From Luteibacter sp. UNCMF331Sha3.1 (GTDB taxonomy: Bacteria > Pseudomonadota > Gammaproteobacteria > Xanthomonadales > Rhodanobacteraceae), in the NCBI RefSeq assembly GCF_900109915.1, contig NZ_FOBU01000002.1, forward strand, positions 699,170-763,169: 64,000 nt of DNA, in the 5' to 3' direction. The notes under the pieces are model-generated. The model saw only the letters and a list, made by a program, of their open reading frames with translations. It was not told the origin of the DNA and made no database searches. Position numbers and translations under genes: made by a program. Positions 50,228 through 58,828 of this stretch are shown piece after piece (the stretch's first letter is position 1; each line of letters begins with the position of its first letter).

Positions 50228-50428
50228 ATGTGGGGCCTGCTCACACCGGAGCAGCAAGACGCGCTGCTGAAGCTGAGCGACACGCGGCATCTGTGCGTCG
50301 GCACGTTGTCCGAGACGGCTTGTCGCGAACTGCAGGCGCAGGGCCTGGTCAGGCAGAACGACGACGGATGCTGGCGACTCAGCCCGGCCGGGCGCGAGCT
50401 CGTGCTCGGGGCCGCGCAGCGTATCTGA
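50228..50428 (+). CDS. Small winged-helix-like hypothetical protein
   Basis: A 66-residue protein starting at ATG 50228, chosen because GGGAG lies about seven bases upstream; a frame from 50123 would add 35 residues of poor composition. LTPEQQDALLKLSDTRHL and TACRELQAQGLVRQNDDG followed by WRLSPAGRELVLGAA have the shape of a MarR-like winged helix (helices followed by a wing and a Ser-Pro-Ala-Gly turn). No family is recognised with confidence. Confidence 0.6.
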   Translation: MWGLLTPEQQDALLKLSDTRHLCVGTLSETACRELQAQGLVRQNDDGCWRLSPAGRELVLGAAQRI

Positions 50429-50497
50429 CGCGACCCGCGGCGAGGGCTCGTGCGTTAATGTTGCCTACCCAAGCCTCGTCGCGCCCAGGAGTCCTGC

Positions 50498-51208
50498 ATG
50501 GTCAAGCCCGTCGCCTCGCGCGGACTGCATAACCTCGTCGTGCAGCAGCTCGGCCGGCTGATCGTCAGTGGTGAACTTTCGCCCGGTGCGGGACTGCCCC
50601 GTGAGGAGGCGCTGGCCGAACGTCTGCAGGTCAGCCGTACGGCGTTGCGCGAAGCCCTGAAGGTGCTCACGACGAAAGGACTGATCGAATCCCGACAGCG
50701 GACGGGCGCGCGCGTTCGCGAGGCCATCCACTGGAACCAGCTCGACGCGGACATTCTGGCGTGGCGGTGCGCGTCGATGCCGACGGACAGCTTCGTGGAA
50801 AAGCTGGTCGAGATGCGCGAGCTGATCGAACCCGGTGCGGCCGCGGCGGCGGCGAGGCGTCGTACCGACGCGCAGCTGGCAGACCTCGGGGCGGCGTACG
50901 AGGCGATGGCCGCCGCCGAAGATCTCGACGCGTGGGCCGAAGCCGATCTGGCTTTCCACGAACGCCTGCTGCGCGCGACGAACAACGAACTGATGGCGTC
51001 GCTGTTTTCGGTGATCGAAACCGCGCTCGGCACGTTCTTCCGATTGTCCGCAAGCAACGCGGACAACTTCAAGGCGGCGCTGCCGCATCATCAGCGCGTC
51101 TACGAAGCGGTGCGCCGACGTCAGCCGGAGAAGGCCCGACAGGCCATGCAGACCATGGTCTCGGAATCGCGCGACAACATCGCGAAGCGTCCGCGGCGGA
51201 AACCGTAG
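50498..51208 (+). CDS. GntR-family regulator with FCD domain
   Basis: A 236-residue repressor-type regulator. The N-terminal winged helix has LVVQQLGRLIVSGELSPGAG and LAERLQVSRTALREALKVLT. The FCD effector domain (about 95-225) has the metal-binding Asp and His of AWAEADLAFHERLLRATNN and FKAALPHHQRVYEAV. It resembles DgoR-type galactonate regulators, and downstream genes act on galactosides. A 303-base gap separates it from the aldose epimerase. Confidence 0.87.
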   Translation: MVKPVASRGLHNLVVQQLGRLIVSGELSPGAGLPREEALAERLQVSRTALREALKVLTTKGLIESRQRTGARVREAIHWNQLDADILAWRCASMPTDSFVEKLVEMRELIEPGAAAAAARRRTDAQLADLGAAYEAMAAAEDLDAWAEADLAFHERLLRATNNELMASLFSVIETALGTFFRLSASNADNFKAALPHHQRVYEAVRRRQPEKARQAMQTMVSESRDNIAKRPRRKP

Positions 51209-51511
51209 CGTCGCGAAACGTGACGGAATCCTCAATCGGCGTGCTCTGCGAGCGCGCTCCGAAAGCTACGCTCATCCGCTACGTACCGCGCCATCGCGTC
51301 AGATAGCGACCGTCATCGCTTTTGCTGCGGCGCAGCTTGCGGACGAGTAATCATAAAATACTACAATTAGGTCCGGAGTCGTCCGCGGTCGGGTGGGAGC
51401 CCGATGCGAAAGGGGAATTCGAATGCAGCTCATGATTCTCGGCACCGTTCGCACGTCGCGCGATGCGGCGCACGCATGGCGGTCGTTTCGTTCACCCATC
51501 GCCGTGACGCG
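51209..51511 (+). promoter_or_regulatory. Upstream region of the galactoside genes
   Basis: The segment 51343-51370 is AT-rich against a GC-rich background. It contains the -10-like TACAAT (51362-51367) and a TTGCGG at 51337-51342 with a long 19-base spacer. AGTA (51346-51349) and TACT (51359-51362) form a small dyad that could be an operator for the neighbouring GntR regulator. No gene is supported in the gap. Confidence 0.45.
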
Positions 51512-52420
51512 ATGACGTCGTCATGTCCCCTGCGGATCGGCACGGACAGGCTGAGCCTTTCCGTCCTTCCCGAAGCCGGTGGCGGCGTGCTCGCTTTCGA
51601 CGCGCTCGTCGACGGTCAACCCGTGCCCCTGATGCGGCCCGCGTCGTTCCCCCTCGAGGACGGCGCGGGCCTCATCGATCCGAACCGCCTTGCCAGTTAC
51701 CCCCTGCTGCCGTGGAGCAATCGCATTGCCCACGGCGGTTTTTTTCATGGGGAGCAGTGGGTGCCGCTGGCGCGCAACCGCGCCGACGATGCCTGGCCGA
51801 TTCACGGAAGTGGCTGGCAGCGTCCGTGGACGGTGTTGAGTCACGGTCCCGATTCCATGGTGCTCGCGCTCGACGAGGCGTTGCCGGAAGCGTACGCCTT
51901 TCGCGCGACGATGGGTTATCGCATCGTCGGCGACACGATGCGCTTCACGGTCCGCGTCATCAACGCGGGGCCACGCGCGCTGCCGTTCGGCCTTGGCGTG
52001 CATCCTTTCTTCCCCTTGCATGGCGGCGTGCGTCTGCACGCGCCGGCCACCAGCGTCTGGCAGAACGATGGACGGGATCCGCTGCCGGTGCGCCGCGAAT
52101 CCGTGCCGCCGGCCTGGGATTTTTCCGAACCGGCCGACCTGCCGGCCGGGGGGCTCAATCACGCGTTCCAGGGCTGGAATGGCCATGCCGTGATCGAGTG
52201 GCCCGCCAGGGCGTTGCGCCTGCATATCGAGGCCGACGTCGATACCTATGTGATCTACGTGCCGGAAGGCGAGGCGTTCTTCTGCTTCGAGCCAGTGGAT
52301 CATCCCATCAACGCCGTGCATCTGCCGGGCGGTGCGGTCGCCAACGGCATGACCGAACTGGCACCGCGATCCAGTCTGGAGCGTGCGTTCGCGTTCCGGG
52401 TCGAACGCCTGGATGCCTGA
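51512..52420 (+). CDS. Aldose 1-epimerase (mutarotase family)
   Basis: A 302-residue protein from ATG 51512 (M at 51476 would add 12 residues). Galactose mutarotases interconvert alpha and beta anomers. SNRIAHGGFFHGEQW, the catalytic His in GLGVHPFFPLHGGV (about 167) and CFEPVDHPINAVHLPGG near the C-terminus are family signatures. No signal peptide, so it is cytoplasmic. It precedes the alpha-galactosidase gene by 32 bases and is probably co-transcribed. Confidence 0.88.
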   Translation: MTSSCPLRIGTDRLSLSVLPEAGGGVLAFDALVDGQPVPLMRPASFPLEDGAGLIDPNRLASYPLLPWSNRIAHGGFFHGEQWVPLARNRADDAWPIHGSGWQRPWTVLSHGPDSMVLALDEALPEAYAFRATMGYRIVGDTMRFTVRVINAGPRALPFGLGVHPFFPLHGGVRLHAPATSVWQNDGRDPLPVRRESVPPAWDFSEPADLPAGGLNHAFQGWNGHAVIEWPARALRLHIEADVDTYVIYVPEGEAFFCFEPVDHPINAVHLPGGAVANGMTELAPRSSLERAFAFRVERLDA

Positions 52421-52452
52421 GTGGCCGTCGACATGAAAAGAGAGGTCGTATC

Positions 52453-54702
52453 GTGATTCGTTCCCTTCGAAGCGTCCATCTGGGTGCGGTGCTGGCGTGC
52501 GGTCTGCTGGCGTCCCCGGTCTACGCGGCCGCGACGGTCAATGCGACGCCGCGTTACGACGCCGCGCAGCGGCTCTTCCGTCTGGACGCGGGTGGCGTCA
52601 CCTATGCCATGGGCGTCAACGCCGATGGCATGCTGCAGACCCTTTACTGGGGCGCGCGGCTGCCGGCGAGCGACACGCTCGGGCCCGCGCTGCCAGCACC
52701 GGAACGTTCGTCGTTCGATCCGGCCGGCGCGCTCACGCCGCAGGAATACGCCGGTTGGGGCGGCGCGATGACGGCGACGCCCGCCCTCAAGGTGCGTCTC
52801 GACGATGGCAATCGCGATGTGGTGCTGCGCTACGACAGCTACCGTGTCGAGAACGACGGCCTCGCCATCGTGCTCAAGGACGCGCAGGCCGGCGTCGCCG
52901 TGACGCTGCGTTACACCGCCGACGACGCGACGGGCATCGTGGGCCGCTCCGCGCACATCAAGAACACCGGCAAGCAGGCGCTGACCATCGACAGCGCGGC
53001 GGCCGCCACGTGGAATCTGCCGCGCGCCAACGACTATTCGCTGCGCTACCTCACGGGAACGTGGGCCGGCGAATGGCATCTGCAGACGCGTCCCGTGACG
53101 CCGGGTGCGACGGTACTCGAAAGCCGCCGCGGCAGTACCGGCGACGAGAACAACCCGTGGTTCGCGATCGGACGCGGCGACGCATGGAACGAAGACCACG
53201 GCGACGTCTGGTTCGGTGCGCTCGCGTGGAGCGGTTCGTGGAGCATTCGCGTCGACGAGGACATTCTCGGGCAGGTGCGTGTCGTCGGCGGATTCAATCC
53301 GTTCGACTTCGCTTATCGCCTGAAGCCCGGCGAAGCACTGGACACGCCGGTTTTCTACGCCGGTTACACGCGCGCCGGCATCGGCGACGCCTCGCGTCTC
53401 ATGCATGCGTTCGAACGCGATCGCGTTCTGCCGGGCGGCGCGTCGGCCGCGTTGCGTCCGGTGCTCTATAACTCGTGGGAGGCGACCGAGTTCAAGGTCG
53501 ACGAGCCGGGGCAGGAGAAGCTCGCCGAGAAGGCCGCCGCCCTCGGTGTCGAGCGCTTCGTCGTCGACGACGGCTGGTTCGGTGCGCGCGACAACGATCG
53601 TGCGGGGCTGGGCGACTGGGTCGTGAACCGGCGCAAGTTTCCGAACGGACTGAAGCCGCTGATCGACAAGGTGCACGGCCTCGGCATGAGCTTCGGCCTG
53701 TGGGTCGAGCCGGAAATGATCAACGCCGACAGCGACCTCTATCGCGCGCATGCGGACTGGGTGCTCAATTTTCCTGGCCGTCAACGCAGCGAGGGGCGCC
53801 ATCAGCTGGTGCTCAACCTCGCGCGCGAGGACGTGAAGGCGCACGTGCTCCAGGTGCTGGATCGCCTGCTCACCGAGAACGACATCCAGTTCCTCAAGTG
53901 GGATTACAACCGCAACTGGTCCGAGCCGGGCTGGCCGGAAATGTCGCCGGGCGAACAGCAGAAGGTGTACGTCGCCTACGTGCGCAACCTGTACGACATC
54001 CTCCGCCAGCTGCGCGCGAAACATCCGAAGGTGGAAATCGAATCCTGCTCGGGCGGCGGCGCCCGTGTCGATCTCGGCATCATGGCGTTGACCGACCAGG
54101 TCTGGCCGTCCGACAACACCGATCCGTCCGATCGTCTCTCGATCCAGGACGGCTTCAGTTACGCGTATGCGCCCGCGACGATGATGGCGTGGGTGACGGG
54201 TTCGCCGAACTGGGTGAACAACCGCGTGAGTTCGCTCGACTTCCGCTTCCTGTCGGCGATGCAGGGTGGCCTCGGCATTGGTGCCAACCTGCTGGAGTGG
54301 ACGCCCGCGGAAGCGGCGACGGCGAAGACCTATGTCGCCGAGTACAAGACGATCCGTGCCACCGTGCAGCGCGGTGCGCTCTACCGCCTGTTGTCGCCGC
54401 AGGGCAGGGCGCCGTGGTCGGCGACGATGTCGGTGGCGCAGGACGGGCATCAGGCCGTGCTCTTCGCGTTCCAGCGGCAAGGCGAGGAATCGCGTCCCTA
54501 TCCCACGCTCGCGCTGCGCGGTCTCGACCCGCAGGCGCGCTATCGCTGGCGCGCGATCCACGGAAAGGTCGCGCCGGGTACGCCCGACGTGGCGAGCGGT
54601 GCGTACTGGATGCAGCGCGGCATCGATCTTGTCATGAAGGGCGACCTCCAGGCCGCCGGCATCGTGTTCGAGCGCGAAGGCGGGCGCCGCGCGACGCGCT
54701 GA
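52453..54702 (+). CDS. Secreted alpha-galactosidase, GH36 family
   Basis: A 749-residue protein starting with GTG at 52453 (GAGAGG upstream). A Sec signal peptide RSVHLGAVLACGLLASPVYA directs export. Its N-terminal beta-sandwich (about 25-300) is followed by a TIM barrel. Nucleophile Asp484 in FLKWDYNRNWS and acid/base Asp554 in QVWPSDNTDPSDR correspond to the GH36 pair. WFGARDNDRAGLGDWVVN and the CSGGGARVDLG segment are also family signatures. It releases terminal alpha-1,6-galactose from raffinose-type sugars or galactomannan. The C-terminus is a beta domain. Confidence 0.94.
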   Translation: MIRSLRSVHLGAVLACGLLASPVYAAATVNATPRYDAAQRLFRLDAGGVTYAMGVNADGMLQTLYWGARLPASDTLGPALPAPERSSFDPAGALTPQEYAGWGGAMTATPALKVRLDDGNRDVVLRYDSYRVENDGLAIVLKDAQAGVAVTLRYTADDATGIVGRSAHIKNTGKQALTIDSAAAATWNLPRANDYSLRYLTGTWAGEWHLQTRPVTPGATVLESRRGSTGDENNPWFAIGRGDAWNEDHGDVWFGALAWSGSWSIRVDEDILGQVRVVGGFNPFDFAYRLKPGEALDTPVFYAGYTRAGIGDASRLMHAFERDRVLPGGASAALRPVLYNSWEATEFKVDEPGQEKLAEKAAALGVERFVVDDGWFGARDNDRAGLGDWVVNRRKFPNGLKPLIDKVHGLGMSFGLWVEPEMINADSDLYRAHADWVLNFPGRQRSEGRHQLVLNLAREDVKAHVLQVLDRLLTENDIQFLKWDYNRNWSEPGWPEMSPGEQQKVYVAYVRNLYDILRQLRAKHPKVEIESCSGGGARVDLGIMALTDQVWPSDNTDPSDRLSIQDGFSYAYAPATMMAWVTGSPNWVNNRVSSLDFRFLSAMQGGLGIGANLLEWTPAEAATAKTYVAEYKTIRATVQRGALYRLLSPQGRAPWSATMSVAQDGHQAVLFAFQRQGEESRPYPTLALRGLDPQARYRWRAIHGKVAPGTPDVASGAYWMQRGIDLVMKGDLQAAGIVFEREGGRRATR

Positions 54703-54775
54703 TTCACCGGAACGTTCGACGACGTCTTCTCGATCGGTGCCCCGCCCCGGGGCGCCGCAACCCCGGAGTGCGCCA

Positions 54776-57004
54776 ATGAATAACGATCATGCCGCGTTAC
54801 CGACTTCCCACGAACACCATGCTTCCGCCCGGCGTCGACGACACCTTCCGCGCCTGACGCGGCTGGCCATCGCGCTCGCCGCGTTCACTGTCGCCGCCGA
54901 CGCGTCCGCGCAGGTCAATGGGGCCGGGCACAAGCCTTATCTCGGGTGGAGCACGTTCAGTCAGCAGACGATCGATCCGACGTTCCTCACGCAGGCGAAG
55001 ATGGTGGTGCAGTCCGATGCGCTCGCCGCCTCCGGCCTGCAGGCGCACGGTTACACCTACTTCAATCTCGACTCGGGATGGCAGGGCACGTTCGACGGGT
55101 ATGGACGTCCGTTGCCCGACCCGACGACGTTCCCGGATATCAAGGCGCTCGTCGACCACATCCATCGCAATGGGCAGAAGGCGGGCATCTACTGGATTCC
55201 CGGTGTGGAAGAGCCGGCGGTGAAGGCCAACTCGCCGATCCTCGGCACGTCGCTGCACATCCAGGACATCCTTGCGCTGCCGCATCGCGCGGGTAACGCG
55301 TTCGGCGGGCCGGGCGAGTCGCCGTATCACTACAAGATCGATTTCTCGAAACCGGGCGCGCAGGAATACATCGATTCGGTCGTCGCGTTGTTCTCGTCGT
55401 GGGGCTTCGACTTCATCAAGCTCGATGGCGTGACGCCGGGGTCGTACAGCGACGATCTCAGCATCGACAATCGCGACGACGTGGTGGCGTGGTCGAAGGC
55501 GATCGCGCGCACCGGTCGACCCATCTGGCTCACGGTCTCGTGGCAGGTCGGCAAGGATTACCTGCCGATCTGGCAGGGCTATTCGAACGCGCGGCGCATC
55601 GACGACGACGTCGAGTGCGAAAGCCGCTGCGCCACGCTGACGAACTGGCCGCGCATCGAGAAGCGCTTCCGCGACCTGCCGGCATGGCAGGACGCGGCGG
55701 GTCCGACGAAGGGCTGGAACGACCTCGATACGCTCGACATCGGCGACGGCGAGCAAGACGGCCTGACGGTGGAAGAGAAGCGCTCCGCCGTCACCCTATG
55801 GGCGATGGCGAACGCGCCCATGTACCTGGGCGGCGATCTCACGCGTCTGGATGCCACAGGCAAGGCGCTTGCCGGTAACGACGAGGTGATCGCGGTGAAC
55901 CAGTCGGGCCGGCCGGCTCAGCAGGCGCTCGGTGGCGATCTGCCGGTGTGGGTCACCGACCTCGGCAACGGTCGTTACTACGTCGCGCTTTTCAACATGA
56001 ATGCGACGCGCGCGGTCGTCGAACTGCCCTTGAAAACGATCGGCGTGACGGGCGCGAAACGCATGCGCGACCTGTGGCGTCATCGCGAACAGGGCCCGTC
56101 GCTCGGCAGCTATCGCACGGAGCTGCCGGCGCACGGCACTCAGCTCCTGCTGGTGGAAGCGTTGCCCGGTCACGTCGCGACGGAGCCGTCGTCGAGCTAT
56201 GAGGCGGAAGCCGGCGTGCTTTCGGGCAATGCGGGGCCCGCGCCTTGCGTGGGCTGCGCAGGCGGCATCAAGGTCGGCGGTCTCGGGTTGGGCGCGGACA
56301 ACACCGTGAGCATCGACAACGTCTACGTGCCTCGCAGTGGTGCGTACCTCATGCAGATCGATTCGCTGACGCAGGGTCTTCGCTCGTACCTGTATCAGGT
56401 CAACGACGGCCCGATGCAGACCTTCAACTCCGGTGGCGGCAGCTTCCAGCTCCCGTCGAGCAGCACCGTTCCCGTGTGTCTGCGCAAGGGCAACAACCGG
56501 ATCCGGTTCGGCAACGCGGCGAGCTATCCGCCGGACCTGGATCGCATCGTGGTGCGCGGACGGGGCGATGCCGCGTTGCCCGCATCCACCACGTACGAGG
56601 CCGAAGCGGCGACGCGGGGCGGCGCCGTCACCGCGGGATTCAGCAATTACTTCTCGGGGCTGGCGAAGGCGGGCAACGTGGGCGGTGGCGAAGGAAACGA
56701 CGTGACGTTCGCGAACGTGGAGGTTCCCGTCGCCGGTAGCTACCAGCTGGAGATCGACTATGCGACCAGCGGTCCGCGCGGCCTGTATCTCACCGTCAAC
56801 GGTGGCGCGACGACGAAGCTGACGCTCGATGGCAGCAGCTTCGACGATCCGGTAGCGAAGGTCGTGGATGTCGCGCTGAAGGCAGGCAGGAACACGATCC
56901 GCCTCGGCAATCCGGAGGCTCCGGCGCCGGATCTGGATCGGATCGTGATCGCGCCCCAGGTCCTCCCTGCCTGGTTCGGTGCGGCGACGCGTCGCTGTCC
57001 GTGA
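54776..57004 (+). CDS. Secreted GH27 alpha-galactosidase with two C-terminal carbohydrate-binding-like modules
   Basis: A 742-residue protein; the start at ATG 54776 has GGAG upstream. A signal peptide with a long basic N-region ends near ADASAQ. The GH27 barrel (about 50-400) has the nucleophile Asp217 in FIKLDGVTPGSYSDD and the acid/base aspartate in the RRIDDDVE segment (Asp276-278). After a linker, residues about 485-615 and 618-735 are two related beta-sandwich modules, each starting SYEAEAG or TYEAEAA and ending PDLDRIVV/PDLDRIVI, similar to CBM6/35. Two binding modules suggest polysaccharide attachment. The gene follows the GH36 gene by 73 bases. Confidence 0.9.
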   Translation: MNNDHAALPTSHEHHASARRRRHLPRLTRLAIALAAFTVAADASAQVNGAGHKPYLGWSTFSQQTIDPTFLTQAKMVVQSDALAASGLQAHGYTYFNLDSGWQGTFDGYGRPLPDPTTFPDIKALVDHIHRNGQKAGIYWIPGVEEPAVKANSPILGTSLHIQDILALPHRAGNAFGGPGESPYHYKIDFSKPGAQEYIDSVVALFSSWGFDFIKLDGVTPGSYSDDLSIDNRDDVVAWSKAIARTGRPIWLTVSWQVGKDYLPIWQGYSNARRIDDDVECESRCATLTNWPRIEKRFRDLPAWQDAAGPTKGWNDLDTLDIGDGEQDGLTVEEKRSAVTLWAMANAPMYLGGDLTRLDATGKALAGNDEVIAVNQSGRPAQQALGGDLPVWVTDLGNGRYYVALFNMNATRAVVELPLKTIGVTGAKRMRDLWRHREQGPSLGSYRTELPAHGTQLLLVEALPGHVATEPSSSYEAEAGVLSGNAGPAPCVGCAGGIKVGGLGLGADNTVSIDNVYVPRSGAYLMQIDSLTQGLRSYLYQVNDGPMQTFNSGGGSFQLPSSSTVPVCLRKGNNRIRFGNAASYPPDLDRIVVRGRGDAALPASTTYEAEAATRGGAVTAGFSNYFSGLAKAGNVGGGEGNDVTFANVEVPVAGSYQLEIDYATSGPRGLYLTVNGGATTKLTLDGSSFDDPVAKVVDVALKAGRNTIRLGNPEAPAPDLDRIVIAPQVLPAWFGAATRRCP

Positions 57005-57110
57005 AGACGGCGCCGCAACCGTGCAGACCATCTAGCTGCCGGCTTCACGCCAGCCGAATGCGCTGGCGGCGAGGCTTCGTGTACCGCGGTACGCAATGGG
57101 GAGACAGGTC

Positions 57111-57320
57111 ATGGCTACGGTTTCGGCGACTTCGCATACCAGCACCATCGGGGCTCTCGCAGCAGGCAAGCTGCTCGCCAAGGCGACGGGCGGACGCTGG
57201 GGGCCGGCGATCCTGATACTCGCCGGCATCGTGATGTTGAGAAAGCGCGCCGCCGCAAGGGCGGCGCGCCGTCTGCGAGCCGATGCCGTGGATATCGACG
57301 AGCTGGATGCCCGTCGATAA
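57111..57320 (+). CDS. Small membrane-associated hypothetical protein
   Basis: A 69-residue protein from ATG 57111 (GGAGACAGG upstream; 57096 is a second possibility). It has a hydrophobic segment around GPAILILAGIVML and a long basic/acidic C-terminal helix RKRAAARAARRLRADAVDIDE. It looks like a single-pass protein with a cytoplasmic tail. No homologue is recognised. Confidence 0.6.
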   Translation: MATVSATSHTSTIGALAAGKLLAKATGGRWGPAILILAGIVMLRKRAAARAARRLRADAVDIDELDARR

Positions 57321-57326
57321 GCGGGA

Positions 57327-57479
57327 TCAGTGCCGCTTTTCCTCGTGATTGTCCTCGCCAGTTCCGTCGAGCGCGTCGCCGGACTCGTTCGTGGGCTTCT
57401 GGCGCGTCGGCCCGTCGCGCTGATCCGGCGGGATGTCCTGGCCCGGCTGCTGCGGGGGGCGATTTTTCTCATTAGCCAT
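57327..57479 (-). CDS. Small hydrophilic hypothetical protein (50 residues)
   Basis: Read on the minus strand from ATG 57477-57479 with GAGGA upstream (about 57487). The product starts MANEKNRPPQQPGQDIPPDQ and continues through RDGPTRQKPTNESGDALDGT to a short charged end NHEEKRH. It is rich in Pro, Gln, Asp and Gly, without hydrophobic stretches, and is likely disordered. The opposite-strand frame in the same place has an unlikely composition. I recall similar short proteins in Xanthomonadaceae, not verified. Confidence 0.65.
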   Translation of the reverse strand: MANEKNRPPQQPGQDIPPDQRDGPTRQKPTNESGDALDGTGEDNHEEKRH

Positions 57480-57524
57480 GTCATGTCCTCGCGTGTGGGT
57501 AGACCCACACTGACGCGACAGGCT

Positions 57525-57779
57525 TCAGCGTGACGTGGCCATCGTGTGAGACGCGCGTCGCGACCGCGTGGCGCGCTCTGCCAGCAAAGGCGTGACGACC
57601 GCCATCCAGCCTTCGGCGAAGGAGCGTTCATCGCGCGGGCGGCGATCGGGCACATAGCGCGACATGGCCGCACAGAGGGCCTCGACGAGTGCGTCGGGTG
57701 CCGGATGCGTGGCGATCGCCACATCGAGAGCGGCTTCCAGCGCCGCGAGCTTGCCCTGAAGGTAGGTCGGGTCGTCCAT
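57525..57779 (-). CDS. Hypothetical protein, 84 residues
   Basis: From ATG 57777-57779 with AAGGAG about nine bases upstream. Two helical segments are visible: GKLAALEAALDVAIATHPAP and DALVEALCAAMSRYVPDRRP, then SFAEGWMAVVTPLLAERATR. It has no signal peptide. It lies 45 bases before the 50-residue protein on the same strand, so the two may be co-transcribed. No function is known. Confidence 0.65.
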   Translation of the reverse strand: MDDPTYLQGKLAALEAALDVAIATHPAPDALVEALCAAMSRYVPDRRPRDERSFAEGWMAVVTPLLAERATRSRRASHTMATSR

Positions 57780-58107
57780 GGACGCGTGCTCCTTTTCAAT
57801 CCGTCGAGCGGACGCGTTTACGGCGCGCCCGGCATAAGTCGTTTATTCCATCCGGGACGTCTTCCGCTCCGGGAAGCATCGTGCATCGGATTCCGCCTAC
57901 AGGCGACTTCCATCGAAGATGACACGATCGTCAGGGGATGTCACCTCACGGCCTTCGGTAAATGCCGATACAGCGTGGCGCTCGCTCACCGGATCATAGC
58001 CTCGCGCTGGTTGTCCCGCCTGCACATCTGGCATTGTATGCATCAGCAGGCGGCGCGCGGCGAGAATCGTGCGCCTAGAAGTACAGTCGGCCCAGGGAGG
58101 GCATCAA
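57780..58107. other. Upstream region of the GacA-like gene
   Basis: 328 bases without a supportable gene. It holds the promoters of the minus-strand small gene and of the response regulator. A weak TTGTCC...TTGTAT pair with a 17-base gap ends at about 58038. GGGAGG lies about seven bases before the response regulator ATG. Confidence 0.45.
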
Positions 58108-58761
58108 ATGATTAACGTTGTATTGGTCGACGACCACGAGCTGGTCAGGACCGGTTTCCGGATGATCCTGCAGCAGCAGGCGGATCTCCGGATCAGGGGG
58201 GAGGCGGGCTCCGCGGAAGAGGGCCTGCGCCTCATCCGCACGCATTCGCCGGACATCGCGCTCGTCGACGTGCACATGCCTGGCATGAGCGGCGTGGAAC
58301 TGACGGAACGCGTCATCCGCGCGAAGCTTCGCACCAATATCGTCATCCTCACGGTCGTCGACGATGCGCGCTTTCCGAAGCGCCTGCTCGACGCCGGTGC
58401 GCTGGGTTATCTCACCAAGGGGTGTTCGTCGGACGAGTTGCTCAGTGCCGTGCGCCAGGTCGCCTCGGGTCGGCGGTATCTTGCGCCGACCGTCGCGCAG
58501 CAACTGGCACTCGCGACGCTCGACGGCTCCGATTCGCCGTTCGACACGCTTTCCACGCGCGAAATGGAGGTCGCGATGATGCTGGTGCGCGGCATGCCGC
58601 TGACCTCCATCGGCGAGCGCCTCAACCTCAGCCCCAAGACCGTGTCGACATACAAGCAACGGCTGATGGAAAAGCTGCACGTCGAGCACGTCGTCGGTCT
58701 CGCGCACCTCATGACCGTCCACGGCCTGCTCGATACGCATAACCACCAGGTCGGCAGCTGA
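58108..58761 (+). CDS. LuxR-family response regulator, GacA/UvrY-like
   Basis: A 217-residue regulator (GacA/UvrY are 213-218). The receiver MINVVLVDDHELVRTGFRMI has the phospho-acceptor Asp in DIALVDVHMPGMSG (about 54) and Lys in YLTKGCSSDELL. The C-terminal helix-turn-helix has FDTLSTREMEVAMMLVRGMP and LSPKTVSTYKQRLMEKL. In pseudomonads GacA with GacS drives small RNAs that sequester CsrA/RsmA, and csrA is in this window at 6637. No adjacent kinase is present. Confidence 0.88.
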   Translation: MINVVLVDDHELVRTGFRMILQQQADLRIRGEAGSAEEGLRLIRTHSPDIALVDVHMPGMSGVELTERVIRAKLRTNIVILTVVDDARFPKRLLDAGALGYLTKGCSSDELLSAVRQVASGRRYLAPTVAQQLALATLDGSDSPFDTLSTREMEVAMMLVRGMPLTSIGERLNLSPKTVSTYKQRLMEKLHVEHVVGLAHLMTVHGLLDTHNHQVGS

Positions 58762-58783
58762 GTCTTTCCTCAGTGCAAAAAAA

Positions 58784-58811
58784 ACGCCGGGCTGAGCCCG
58801 GCGTTTTTTTT
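58784..58811. terminator. Bidirectional terminator between the GacA-like gene and rne
   Basis: ACGCCGGGC (58784-58792) and GCCCGGCGT (58796-58804) around TGA, with an A-run to the left and eight Ts to the right. It serves both convergent genes. Confidence 0.93.
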
Positions 58812-58828
58812 GTCATCCACAACGTGGA

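Noticed and set aside
57330-57533. A 67-codon plus-strand frame
   Set aside because: It overlaps the minus-strand 50-residue gene, which has a strong ribosome binding site and a consistent composition. The plus frame has no ribosome binding site.
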